From NCBI GenBank assembly GCA_017620255.1, contig JAFZQU010000001.1, forward strand, positions 1 through 64,000: a stretch of 64,000 bases of DNA, given 5' to 3'. The position numbers and the translations under genes are program-made. Of this stretch, positions 17,996 through 28,092 are shown piece after piece. Numbering within the stretch: position 1 is the first letter of the stretch; each line of letters opens with the position of its first letter. This stretch comes from Lachnospiraceae bacterium (lineage in GTDB: Bacteria > Bacillota > Clostridia > Lachnospirales > Lachnospiraceae). The notes below the pieces were generated by a model, which saw only the letters and a list, made by a program, of their open reading frames with translations, searched no databases and was not told where the DNA came from.

Positions 17996-19204
17996 ATGAG
18001 AAAAGAAGAGAAACAGGAATACGAAAGAAAAGAAAACAGGGCCCGGAAATACGCCGCGGTGTTCTTTGCGGTGTTTCTGGCTGCCGGACTGATCGGAAAC
18101 GGCACGTTGCAGCTCCCGGATCTGACAGGACCGGTCACTTTATCGGGGATCCAGTCGTCCTACAGCTTTACGCTCTGCGGCAAAAGGTTTACCACGGGCT
18201 TAAACGGCCTGATGGCAAAACTGCTGCACCTTCCCGGCCTCTTTGAGGATACCAATATCTACCTGACGGATGACGGGACGATCGTATCCTGCTATGACGA
18301 GACTTCCACGGATTATGAATTCGAACAGACCCTTTCCCTGTATGAATTCCTAAAGGAGCAGGGGACAGACCTGCTCTATGTCAGCGAACCGACCAAGTAT
18401 ACGGATGATCAGTGGTTTTATGAGCAGTTCGGAAAGGAATCCTATGTGAACCGGAATACGGACGTTTTTCTGGCAAGACTGACGGAAGCGGAGATTCCCT
18501 GCATGGACCTTCGCGAGCGGTTTGACATGCAAAATCGGAACGCGGGGGATCTTTTTTATCGTACCGATCATCACTGGACGACGGAGACGGGATTTCTGGC
18601 TGCGAAGGAGATCGCAGAGGAACTCAATGCGCGCTTCGGAATGCGGATCGATCTTTCCGTTTACGATGATCCGCGCTATGAGAAGACATATTACAAAGCT
18701 TGTTGGCTTGGCGAGCAGGGACGTAAAGTGGGGAGGACCTATGTCGGGCTGGATGATTTTTGCCAGATTAAACCTGCTTTTCAAACGGACATGACCCTGA
18801 CAAAATTTGACGGAACGCCGGTTGCGGCCGGTTCGTTTGCAGACGTCTTCATCAATGAGGATTTTATGCAGCAAAACAGCCCGTCGGACTTGTATGAAGG
18901 TCATAGCTGGCATTATTCCTATGATTATGAAGGTTTTAATGCAAAATGCGTAAATAACGAAGTCTCATCCGGAAAGATCCTGATCCTGGGCGATTCTTTT
19001 GACCATGTCATGCACCCGTTCCTTGCGCTCGGGGTCCATGAGGCGGATTTCATGATCCTTCGTTTTTTTGATGACGGATTCGACCTGCGCGGCCGCATCG
19101 CCGAAAACGGCTACGATGCTGTTGTGATCAGTTATGCGCAGTTCATGATCGGCGCCCATGATACCGAGGGTTCCAGTAATTACAGAATGTTCTGTTTTGA
19201 GTGA
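17996..19204 (+). CDS. DHHW-family AlgX/AlgJ-like SGNH protein
   Basis: This is a 402-residue protein with an N-terminal membrane anchor (about 20-40) and an extracytoplasmic SGNH-hydrolase-like domain. The DHHW motif is clear in YRTDHHWTTETG (near residue 190), and a GDS serine block ILGDSFDHV lies near residue 328. Such proteins finish polymer O-acetylation begun by an AlgI-type MBOAT. GC content and codon use match the MBOAT at 9933, not the adjacent AT-rich cassette, so the two were probably once neighbours. An AGGGAG ribosome site precedes the ATG. The gene ends shortly before the groESL promoter; no clear terminator lies between, though a T-run follows the stop. Confidence 0.88.
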   Translation: MRKEEKQEYERKENRARKYAAVFFAVFLAAGLIGNGTLQLPDLTGPVTLSGIQSSYSFTLCGKRFTTGLNGLMAKLLHLPGLFEDTNIYLTDDGTIVSCYDETSTDYEFEQTLSLYEFLKEQGTDLLYVSEPTKYTDDQWFYEQFGKESYVNRNTDVFLARLTEAEIPCMDLRERFDMQNRNAGDLFYRTDHHWTTETGFLAAKEIAEELNARFGMRIDLSVYDDPRYEKTYYKACWLGEQGRKVGRTYVGLDDFCQIKPAFQTDMTLTKFDGTPVAAGSFADVFINEDFMQQNSPSDLYEGHSWHYSYDYEGFNAKCVNNEVSSGKILILGDSFDHVMHPFLALGVHEADFMILRFFDDGFDLRGRIAENGYDAVVISYAQFMIGAHDTEGSSNYRMFCFE

Positions 19205-19231
19205 TTTTATTTTTTTTTAATACTTGCTGTC

Positions 19232-19260
19232 TTGACATTAACAGGGCAGAGATTTATGAT
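19232..19260 (+). promoter_or_regulatory. groESL sigma-A promoter
   Basis: TTGACA (19232-19237), a 17-base spacer, then TATGAT (19255-19260). The match to the vegetative consensus is near perfect. Transcription would start just before or within the CIRCE element. Confidence 0.92.
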
Positions 19261-19271
19261 GTATTCGTGCG

Positions 19272-19298
19272 TTAGCACTCAAAATGAAAGAGTGCTAA
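19272..19298 (+). promoter_or_regulatory. CIRCE operator (HrcA binding site)
   Basis: TTAGCACTC, nine bases, GAGTGCTAA: an exact match to the CIRCE consensus. HrcA repressor bound here would block groESL transcription until heat or misfolded protein titrates GroEL. hrcA itself is not in the window. Confidence 0.98.
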
Positions 19299-19327
19299 CA
19301 AGTACCATATAAAGGAGGCGTAACACT

Positions 19328-19612
19328 ATGAAATTAGTTCCACTTGGCGACCGAGTTGTATTGAAACAGCTGGTAGCTGAAGAAACAACAAAGTCCGGAA
19401 TCGTTTTACCGGGGAAGGAAAAAGAAAAACCCCAGCAGGCTGAGGTCATCGCAGTCGGACCCGGCGGCGTGATCGACGGCAAGGAAGTGAAGATGCAGGT
19501 AAGCGCCGGCCAGCAGGTCATCTACTCCAAATATGCAGGAACGGAAGTCAAGCTCGACGACGAAGAATACATCATCGTAAAGCAGAGTGACATACTCGCG
19601 GTAGTAGAATAA
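19328..19612 (+). CDS. groES: GroES co-chaperonin
   Basis: The 94-residue Hsp10 forms the heptameric lid of the GroEL chamber. The family start (KLVPLGDRVVLKQ), the mobile loop around residues 17-33 and the closing VKQSDILAVVE are all present. AAAGGAGG at 19311-19318 gives a strong ribosome site. groEL follows after 21 bases, so the two are one operon under the CIRCE-controlled promoter. Confidence 0.99.
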   Translation: MKLVPLGDRVVLKQLVAEETTKSGIVLPGKEKEKPQQAEVIAVGPGGVIDGKEVKMQVSAGQQVIYSKYAGTEVKLDDEEYIIVKQSDILAVVE

Positions 19613-21256
<1,644 letters not shown>

Positions 21257-21262
21257 TTTGCA

Positions 21263-21337
21263 CGGATTGCGCAGCAATCCGCGCAGCCCGAGTGGCGCCT
21301 GAGCGGTATTTGGCAAGATTGCGCAGCAATCGTGCCA
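21263..21337. repeat. Two REP-like palindromes sharing a GATTGC-GCA-GCAATC core
   Basis: Hairpin 1 (21263-21281) is an 8-bp stem around GCA. Hairpin 2 (21311-21337) has the same 6-bp core, extended to 11 bp around one mismatch. They are 29 bases apart in a GC-rich, non-coding stretch just after groEL. The shared core suggests a dispersed repetitive family. They could also stabilise the 3' end of the groESL message. Confidence 0.65.
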
Positions 21338-21380
21338 GGAGCATCGAAGTCATGACGTCTTTTGGCAGGATTTATAAAAA

Positions 21381-21404
21381 AGAGCGAGACCCCTCGCTCT
21401 TTTT
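21381..21404 (+). terminator. groESL rho-independent terminator
   Basis: AGAGCGAG and CTCGCTCT form a perfect 8-bp stem with an ACCC loop, followed by a T-run. The preceding A-run (21377-21380) can pair with the T-run, so it may act in both directions. Confidence 0.93.
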
Positions 21405-21445
21405 ATATACAATGTCACATCACCTATTCATGTGACGACATCCCC

Positions 21446-21474
21446 TTGAGCATGGAAACGAGTTGTGGTAGAAT
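21446..21474 (+). promoter_or_regulatory. Predicted promoter of the GGDEF gene
   Basis: TTGAGC (21446-21451), a 17-base spacer, TAGAAT (21469-21474). The ATG at 21481 is 6 bases past the -10, so transcription would begin at or next to the start codon, giving a leaderless message. Confidence 0.6.
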
Positions 21475-21480
21475 GAACGC

Positions 21481-22596
21481 ATGTATGATACATTCCTGCA
21501 GGAACTGATCCAGATCAACATGATACCCGTGTGTATCCTTCTGTTTCTGGTCATTTTTCTGCGTTTTAACGATCCGTATGAGCATAATATCTCCAAACTG
21601 TTTTATCCGATCCTGGTGCTCCTTCTCGTGCTGGTGATCGATGATAATCTGGATTATTATGCTTTTAATACATTTGACACCAGCCTGTTCCATGTCTGCA
21701 CGGCCGTGATCGGATACAATGTGCGCATTTTCATCATGCTTCTTCTGATCAGAGTCATGCTGCGCGGCAACAGGATCACAAAGAACAGCAGACGTCTGCT
21801 GATCCAGATCCTGCTCTGTGCCCCTGCTTTTGCATGCGTACTGATCACCTGCCTTGCGTTCTTCACAAAGCTTGTGTTCTGGTATGATGAAAGCGGTGCG
21901 ATCATGCGTGGACCCCTTGCCTACACGCCGCATGTGATCTGCGTCTACTACGCGCTCCTGATCTTCGCGTATGCGGTCTATCTCTGGAAGGTATACGGCA
22001 GGAAGAATGAAGCGATCATCGCCGGGCTTACAACGATCCTCGCACTGCTCGGAACCTTTGTGGAGATGCGCTTTGCCCTGCGTGGCATCCTGATCGGCGT
22101 GATCGCCATGACCGTTACGTTCTATTATCTGTGCATTCACATTGAATATTTCAAATACGATATCCTGACCGGTGTATGGAACCGGACCAGTTTCTATGCG
22201 GACCTGCAGCGGACTGCCTCCAGGACATGGGGAACCCTGATCCTGATCGATCTGAACGACCTTAAGCTGATCAACGACGAGAACGGCCACGCGGCAGGTG
22301 ACAAAGCACTGAAAACGCTTGTGGAAGTGATCGAGGCGCATTTGAGGGTCGGGTGCATGCTTTACAGGATCGGCGGCGATGAGTTTGCCGTTCTCTGCTA
22401 CCGTACCGAAGAGCGCGATGCGGCTGCCATGATGCGTGATATCGCGGAACACATGAAAGAAACAGCCTATTCTTTTGCAGAGGGACATGCCGGATGGGAG
22501 AGCGGCGCGGATTTTAAGAAAGTGATCGCCATGGCAGATTCCTATATGTATCTGAATAAACAGAAGATCAAATCAAACGAGAACACAAACGCATGA
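21481..22596 (+). CDS. Membrane GGDEF diguanylate cyclase
   Basis: This 371-residue protein has six or so N-terminal membrane helices (about 1-215) and a C-terminal GGDEF domain that makes c-di-GMP from GTP. The active motif is intact at G298-G-D-E-F302, with an upstream ILTGVWNR signature. The RxxD inhibitory site is absent: the equivalent tetrad reads RVGC, so product feedback at that site is unlikely. The membrane part matches no sensor domain I can name. The ATG has no ribosome site, and a promoter ends 6 bases upstream. The stop overlaps the start of the small transporter gene (ATGA), linking c-di-GMP synthesis to the surface-sugar genes that follow. Confidence 0.9.
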   Translation: MYDTFLQELIQINMIPVCILLFLVIFLRFNDPYEHNISKLFYPILVLLLVLVIDDNLDYYAFNTFDTSLFHVCTAVIGYNVRIFIMLLLIRVMLRGNRITKNSRRLLIQILLCAPAFACVLITCLAFFTKLVFWYDESGAIMRGPLAYTPHVICVYYALLIFAYAVYLWKVYGRKNEAIIAGLTTILALLGTFVEMRFALRGILIGVIAMTVTFYYLCIHIEYFKYDILTGVWNRTSFYADLQRTASRTWGTLILIDLNDLKLINDENGHAAGDKALKTLVEVIEAHLRVGCMLYRIGGDEFAVLCYRTEERDAAAMMRDIAEHMKETAYSFAEGHAGWESGADFKKVIAMADSYMYLNKQKIKSNENTNA

Positions 22597-23054
22597 ATCA
22601 GCAAACAGAACCCAAGCAAAAAAAGAGCAGTGTGATCATCTGGATCATTCTGCATATTCTGCTGGCCGTTTATACCTTAAGCGGCGTGTGCTCCAAACTG
22701 GCGGCACAGGAGGCGTTTCTATCCTTCCGGTTCTGCGCATATTACGGCGGCCTGCTTTTTCTGCTGGGTTTATATGCACTCGGCTGGCAGCAGATCATCA
22801 AACGGCTGCCGCTTACCGTTGCTTACGCCAATAAGGCGGTCAGCGTGATCTGGGCCTGCATTTACGGCGTTCTTTTTTTCGGAGAGAAGATCACGGCGGG
22901 CAAGATCATAGGCGGAGCGGTCACGATCGCCGGCGTTGTGCTCTACGCCCTGTCTGACAGGGCATCGGAGGCGAAAACGACCAGTACGGTCAATGAAGCA
23001 GATGCGGATAAAATAACACCCGACGTCAAATCCGGGGAAGAGGAGGGCGAATGA
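22593..23054 (+). CDS. Small EamA/SMR-like transporter subunit, pair 1 (first)
   Basis: This 153-residue protein has four predicted membrane helices and a charged 30-residue cytoplasmic tail. Sequences such as LPLTVAYANKAVSVIWA and GVLFFGEKIT are typical of half-size drug/metabolite-transporter proteins, including the ArnE/ArnF flippase of aminoarabinosyl-undecaprenyl phosphate. The second half follows after one base, so the two probably form a heterodimer. Nearby GT-C and GtrB-like genes favour flipping of an undecaprenyl-phosphate sugar over drug export; this is inference from context. It overlaps the GGDEF gene by ATGA. Confidence 0.8.
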   Translation: MNQQTEPKQKKSSVIIWIILHILLAVYTLSGVCSKLAAQEAFLSFRFCAYYGGLLFLLGLYALGWQQIIKRLPLTVAYANKAVSVIWACIYGVLFFGEKITAGKIIGGAVTIAGVVLYALSDRASEAKTTSTVNEADADKITPDVKSGEEEGE

Positions 23055-23055
23055 T

Positions 23056-23397
23056 ATGTGGAAATATGCCCTGATCCTCGTGACCGGTACTTTTATCAGC
23101 TCCATATCGCAGGTTCTCCTGAAGAAAGCCGCGATGAAGAAATACGATAATATCCTGCGCGAATACCTGAATGCGCCGGTGATCTTTGCCTATACCCTGT
23201 TTTTTGTATCCACCATGGCCTCTGTTCTTGCCTATAAAGGACTGCCCATATCGATGGGGCCCGTACTGGAGGGAACGGCGTACATTTTCGTAACATTTTT
23301 CGGCGTTACGATCTTCCATGAAAAGATCAATCCGATGCGCATCGTTTCCCTGGCGCTCATTCTGCTTGGGATCACCATTTATGCCCTTTGGGCGTGA
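23056..23397 (+). CDS. Small EamA/SMR-like transporter subunit, pair 1 (second)
   Basis: This 113-residue protein has four membrane helices. The opening SSISQVLLKKAAMKKYD and the closing FFGVTIFHEKINPMRI follow the ArnF/EmrE-like pattern. AGGAGGG at 23041-23047 serves as ribosome site. It pairs with the preceding gene, and the same two-gene arrangement recurs at 43785-44485. Likely role: half of a lipid-linked sugar flippase. A promoter for the next operon begins 11 bases past the stop. Confidence 0.8.
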   Translation: MWKYALILVTGTFISSISQVLLKKAAMKKYDNILREYLNAPVIFAYTLFFVSTMASVLAYKGLPISMGPVLEGTAYIFVTFFGVTIFHEKINPMRIVSLALILLGITIYALWA

Positions 23398-23407
23398 CCG
23401 CCTTTAT

Positions 23408-23436
23408 TTGCATTGTGCGCGGTTTCGTTTTATAAT
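23408..23436 (+). promoter_or_regulatory. Predicted sigma-A promoter
   Basis: TTGCAT (23408-23413), a 17-base spacer, TATAAT (23431-23436). It would drive the GT-C/YfhO genes from 23472 with a leader of about 30 bases. That leader has no strong Shine-Dalgarno sequence. Confidence 0.7.
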
Positions 23437-23471
23437 GGAACACGACAATCCCGTATAAAGAGTTATCGCCG

Positions 23472-25235
23472 ATGAATACTATTCTTGCAAAAATCAGAAA
23501 AATCACGGATCATCCGCTTCTTTTTGCACTTCTCATCAACGGAAGTGCACTTTTTATATCACTGTTTGTGTATAAACCCTTTTTCGAAGAGAGCGATGAT
23601 GCCTATCTGTCCCTGCTTGCGGAGGGTGCGTTCGGTAAAAGGACCATGTATCTGGAATGCTCCAGTACGCTCCTTGGCCGGATCTATCAGTGCCTTTACG
23701 CGGTCTGCCCTGTGGTCAGATGGCATACGGTCATCCAGTACCTGTTTCTGTTTACGGCCTATACCTGCCTGACTTATGTTTTCCTGCGTCTTGCCGGGCG
23801 AAAGGACAAAAAAGGCGTGCTTGCTGCGATCGTGCTCGTGGCCATGACTTTTTACCAGTCTTACGTATCGCTTCAGTATACAAAGACATCCACCATCGTA
23901 TGCACGGTGGGATATATCGCACTGCTGTATTCCATGCGCAGGGAGCGGGAAGACGGCGAAAACCGGGATAATGACCGGAACGGTCAACGTGGCCGGATCC
24001 TTTTAAGACTGCTTGGCTGGCTCTTTTTGATCTATGGGATCATGCTGAGGGCTTACGGCGCGGAGATGGCGACATTGTTCATGCTGCCGCCGGGCATTTA
24101 CGCGTTTGCAAAGATCGTGAAAACAAAAGATGGTAAGCGGATCCGGACCTTTATCCTGTCATTCGGGATTGTCGGTGTATTGTTCTGTGCCCTGGTAGGC
24201 GCTGACCGCATGACATACTACAGCAATGCGGAATGGAGTACTTACTTTACACACAGGATGACCCGTTACCGTCTGGTGGACAGAAGATATGATCTTCTTG
24301 ATTTTACAAAATACGCACAGAGACTGCAGGAAAAGGGGATCAGTGAAAACGATGCCAAGATGTTTTTGACCTGGCAGCTTGGCGATGACAGTGTCTTCTC
24401 CACGGAAAAGATAGCGGATATTTTACAGGACGCTCCGCAACGGAAATTCAATGCGGATCTTTTCAAGGCCATGGCCGAGCATATTTATGAAGATGTATTT
24501 GTCTGGGATCCGCTGGTGATCGGAGCGATGCTCGTTCTTCTCTATTCCCTGCTCCTGTTATGGGAAAAGAAAGACAGGAACGGGATCTGTCTGCTGTTTA
24601 CGGAGCTTGCCATCCTGATCTGTGTACTGGTGTACTATCAGTATAGCGGCAGATGGAGTCATCGTGTGGTCTATTCCGCGATGCTGATCTTCCCTGTGAT
24701 CCTTCTGTATTATCTGCTGACGGGGCGTGCACATGAGACGGTACCCTGCCGTGATCACTATTGTGCCCTGGCAATTCTTGCCGTTGCCTGCGCAGTGGTG
24801 TTCCTTGGCAACCGTTTTACCTATAATGACCATAAGCGGGACGAACTGGATCATGCGCAGTTTTATGAAGAGATCGCCCGGCATAAGGACACGCTTTATG
24901 TGGCGGATTCCTTTACATTCATGAACGCTTTCCGTTATGAGGTTTTCCACCCGGTAGAGGAAGGCAGCATGGACAATTACGTGAACACGGGGAGCTGGTT
25001 CCTGAATTCCCCGACCACCAAGGAACTTACGCGCGGATACGGGTATGACAATCCCATTCACGCACTGGCCGGCATTACGGTTGACGGCGCAGATAAAGGA
25101 TCGGACGTGATCCTGGTTGACAACAAATTCCTGGACGAGAAGCTCTGCTTCCTGGAAGAGCACTACGGAACATATGAGGCGCAGGAACTGCCGCAGCAAT
25201 TCGGCTTTCATATGTACCGGATCATAAAGAGATGA
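23472..25235 (+). CDS. Multi-spanning GT-C-like membrane protein
   Basis: This 587-residue protein has about eleven predicted membrane helices and a ~130-residue soluble C-terminal part. An acidic pair D42-D43 in EESDDAY follows the first helix, where GT-C glycosyltransferases keep their catalytic acidic residue in the first outer loop. The overall layout resembles GtrII/PMT-type enzymes, which use undecaprenyl-phosphate sugars on the outer face, but I cannot name the family. A transporter pair precedes it, and a YfhO protein overlaps its stop (ATGA). A role in surface-polymer glycosylation is inferred. Confidence 0.65.
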   Translation: MNTILAKIRKITDHPLLFALLINGSALFISLFVYKPFFEESDDAYLSLLAEGAFGKRTMYLECSSTLLGRIYQCLYAVCPVVRWHTVIQYLFLFTAYTCLTYVFLRLAGRKDKKGVLAAIVLVAMTFYQSYVSLQYTKTSTIVCTVGYIALLYSMRREREDGENRDNDRNGQRGRILLRLLGWLFLIYGIMLRAYGAEMATLFMLPPGIYAFAKIVKTKDGKRIRTFILSFGIVGVLFCALVGADRMTYYSNAEWSTYFTHRMTRYRLVDRRYDLLDFTKYAQRLQEKGISENDAKMFLTWQLGDDSVFSTEKIADILQDAPQRKFNADLFKAMAEHIYEDVFVWDPLVIGAMLVLLYSLLLLWEKKDRNGICLLFTELAILICVLVYYQYSGRWSHRVVYSAMLIFPVILLYYLLTGRAHETVPCRDHYCALAILAVACAVVFLGNRFTYNDHKRDELDHAQFYEEIARHKDTLYVADSFTFMNAFRYEVFHPVEEGSMDNYVNTGSWFLNSPTTKELTRGYGYDNPIHALAGITVDGADKGSDVILVDNKFLDEKLCFLEEHYGTYEAQELPQQFGFHMYRIIKR

Positions 25236-28036
25236 AAAAACACTATCCGTACATTTTTGTGCCGGTGATCACCTGCGTGCTGTATGGCGTGATCCTGGCT
25301 ATAAAAGGGATCTATCCTTTCGGATCCGCGACGATCGATTATTATGACATGGCGCAGCAGCTTGCGGCATTTTATTACCATATCTACGACGCCCTGCACG
25401 GCAGTAAGAACCTGTTTTTTGACTGGTATACGGGACTTGGCGTCAACATCATCGCGAGCGGTATCAGTCTTTCCCCCTTCAATCTGTTTTTCCTGCTGAT
25501 CAGACGGGAGCTGCTTCTCCAGTCTCTTTCCGTGTTCATGGGGCTCAAGATGATCTGCATGAGCCTTGCCATGTATTTTTACCTGGATAAAAGATTCACC
25601 GGATCGCCTGCCATGATCCGGTGCGCCGTCGCGGTCGGATATGCGTTTGGCGGGTTTGTTCTGATGCATTATACGCTCAATACCTGGCTGGATATCGCGG
25701 CCATGTTCCCGGTCCTGATGTATTTCTATGACAGACTGCTGCAGGAGCGGAAACTGCGTGGTTATGTCGTCATGCTGACGATGATCCTGGTCTCGTCCTA
25801 TTATCTCGGCTTTATGATCCTTCTGTTCCTGTTCCTCTACACCGGTGTGCAGATCGTGGCAAAGAGACTGTTTGAAAAAGACAGTACGGAAGCGATCCCC
25901 GTGATACAGCTGGGCCTTGGAACAGCTTCCGGTATCGGACTCTCAGCCTTTGTCCTGATCCCGCAGTTTGCGCAGATGTTTGCTTCGGCGCGGTTCCAGA
26001 GCGGCAGTGATACGGAGTCGGGACTTCTGCAAACGTATCTTTCACTGCTTGGTAACGTGAAAGGCGAATATACGACACGCTGGTGGACCATGCTGGGTCT
26101 TTCCTTTGCGTGCGCCATGATCTTCCTTGGGATCATACGATGCCGCAGAAACCGCAAGGCAGTCTTCATGAGTGTATCCGTGATCCTGCTTGTCGTAGCG
26201 GAACTGTTTTTTGAGAATATCAATCTGCTGATGCATTTCGGGTCCTATGTACACTATCCGATCCGGAACGGATTTATCATCTATTTTGTGTTTGCCCAGT
26301 ATCTCTGCTATTTTGCGGGAGAACTGTTTGGCGATATGCAGACGGGAAAAAAGGACCTGCGGCAGGTTCTGCTCATGCTGCCGGTTGCACTTATAGGCTT
26401 TGCGGCGTTTGTGCTGTGGTATAACAGGCATCCGGATCTTCCGCTTCGCACCGTATTCCTGCTGACCTGCGGGATGATGGCAGGGATGTTTGTACTTTAT
26501 CTGCTCCTGTTAGGTCTTTCCGGCTCCGGTGCCATCCGCAGGATAGCCGTAAACGGGTGCCTTATCCTGCTTTCGTTCGAAGTGCTCTGCTATGCGTATC
26601 TGATGATCGGAAAGCCGGCTTTTCAGCTCGATTATGCGCAGGGCCCGGAACAGAGTGCGGCCTACATCGCAAGATGTGATCAGATCAGTAAAGCGTTTGA
26701 CCTGCAGCCGGAACGCATAGAACGTATCAAGAACCCGGATGAAAGTCTCAACGCCAATTACGGTTTCGTGCTAAGGCAGCCGGCGCTGTCCAGCTGGACG
26801 ACGATGCTTTCAAGGGATGTGCGCATCGGTGCGAAGAATCTGGGATACAGTTTCCAGTACACAAGGCTGTTAGATGCCGGCGGCACTGTCTTTTCGGACG
26901 CACTGCTCGGGATCCGGCGTGTGATCAGCTGCGTTCCGATGGATGCACGCTTTTACGAACCGGTCTCTCAAACACAGGTAAAAGATGCCGGCGGGGATCA
27001 GACAGAATATACGCTTTATGAGACAAAATACAGCCTGCCGTTTGGCGTTGTTGCGGATGTGAAGGCTATGGACGCGGCAGAGCAGGCTGAGGACATCGTT
27101 TCACTGCATAATGCCCTGTATCGCGCGCTCCTTCCCGCAAAAACCACGCAGGACGGGAAGATACAAGACACAGAAGAGCTTGCCGCATGGATCGTCCGTG
27201 AGGATAAAGCCGCAGATCCGGATCTCTGCACATCCTGTACGATGATGGAAGATGCCGGAAGCAGGGAACTTGTGGCGGAACTTACGGTTACGGATCCAAA
27301 AGTTCTCTATCTGCTCGGCGCTGGCGGTGACAAAGATGATGAAAATACGGTCATTACGCTTCTTGCAGCTGACGGAACGGAGTCTGTGATCCAGGTACCG
27401 ACGATCGGGAACCCGGACAATACAGGCTATCCGGCTTATTTTAACAACAATGCCCTGTATCTTGGCACGTTTCAAAATGAATCTGTAAAGATCAGGATCA
27501 AAACGGATCCCGGCAGCGGCCCGGCATATCCGATCTCGATCTTTGCCCTTGATCTTGCGGCAATGGATCAGCTTGGCAGTGAGTGCAGGGGCCCCGCGGA
27601 CGGGGATGTCACAGCAGGAAAAACAACGGTTTCCTGCAGGGTTCAAAATGACAGTGACGACGCGATCCTGCTGCTTCCCGTTGTAAGCGACGCGGGATTT
27701 AAGGCAACCGTGAATGGTGAAGAAGTAACCGTGCAGCCTCTGTGCGGTCTGTTCACGGGGATCCCGCTTTATAAGGGCGGTAATGAGGTCCTGCTTAAGT
27801 TTGTTCCAAAAGGCCTGTATACCGGCTGTGTGCTCACTGCCCTGACATTCCTTTTGCTGCTGCTTGCATATGTTTGCGGAAAGATCCTGAGAAAGCGGGA
27901 GAATGCAGCGGGATTTCCGGGGAGAAAACTGCCGGTTGCGGCATCGTTTGTCTATTCCGTTCTGTTTCTTGCCGCCATCCTGTTCCTGTATGTGATCCCG
28001 GTGGTTTACGGCATAGGCATGCTGCTTGCGAACTGA
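25232..28036 (+). CDS. YfhO-family GT-C membrane glycosyltransferase
   Basis: This 934-residue membrane protein matches the YfhO layout: an outer loop with D36 and D39 (TIDYYDMAQQ), the WYTGLGVNI stretch, then about twelve helices, a large extracytoplasmic domain (about 480-870) and a last helix. YfhO relatives in Bacillus and Listeria glycosylate lipoteichoic or wall teichoic acid with undecaprenyl-phosphate sugars made by a GtrB/CsbB-type GT2. Such a GT2 gene follows immediately (28093), and a possible flippase pair lies upstream, so a full three-component system is present. The sugar and polymer are unknown. It overlaps the previous gene by four bases. Confidence 0.88.
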   Translation: MKKHYPYIFVPVITCVLYGVILAIKGIYPFGSATIDYYDMAQQLAAFYYHIYDALHGSKNLFFDWYTGLGVNIIASGISLSPFNLFFLLIRRELLLQSLSVFMGLKMICMSLAMYFYLDKRFTGSPAMIRCAVAVGYAFGGFVLMHYTLNTWLDIAAMFPVLMYFYDRLLQERKLRGYVVMLTMILVSSYYLGFMILLFLFLYTGVQIVAKRLFEKDSTEAIPVIQLGLGTASGIGLSAFVLIPQFAQMFASARFQSGSDTESGLLQTYLSLLGNVKGEYTTRWWTMLGLSFACAMIFLGIIRCRRNRKAVFMSVSVILLVVAELFFENINLLMHFGSYVHYPIRNGFIIYFVFAQYLCYFAGELFGDMQTGKKDLRQVLLMLPVALIGFAAFVLWYNRHPDLPLRTVFLLTCGMMAGMFVLYLLLLGLSGSGAIRRIAVNGCLILLSFEVLCYAYLMIGKPAFQLDYAQGPEQSAAYIARCDQISKAFDLQPERIERIKNPDESLNANYGFVLRQPALSSWTTMLSRDVRIGAKNLGYSFQYTRLLDAGGTVFSDALLGIRRVISCVPMDARFYEPVSQTQVKDAGGDQTEYTLYETKYSLPFGVVADVKAMDAAEQAEDIVSLHNALYRALLPAKTTQDGKIQDTEELAAWIVREDKAADPDLCTSCTMMEDAGSRELVAELTVTDPKVLYLLGAGGDKDDENTVITLLAADGTESVIQVPTIGNPDNTGYPAYFNNNALYLGTFQNESVKIRIKTDPGSGPAYPISIFALDLAAMDQLGSECRGPADGDVTAGKTTVSCRVQNDSDDAILLLPVVSDAGFKATVNGEEVTVQPLCGLFTGIPLYKGGNEVLLKFVPKGLYTGCVLTALTFLLLLLAYVCGKILRKRENAAGFPGRKLPVAASFVYSVLFLAAILFLYVIPVVYGIGMLLAN

Positions 28037-28065
28037 TTGCACGCAGGGGGCAGAAATGCTATAAT
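28037..28065 (+). promoter_or_regulatory. Predicted sigma-A promoter upstream of GT2
   Basis: TTGCAC (28037-28042), a 17-base spacer, perfect TATAAT (28060-28065). It begins right after the YfhO stop. An in-frame ATG at 28075 sits 9 bases beyond the -10, as at 7605, so leaderless initiation there is possible. Confidence 0.65.
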
Positions 28066-28092
28066 TTTACACATATGAACGCGTGGGAGGCC

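Noticed and set aside
19180-19215. ACAGA/TCTGT hairpin and T-run as a terminator after the DHHW gene
   Set aside because: The stem is only five base pairs, lies in the coding end and is separated from the long T-run by about 12 bases.
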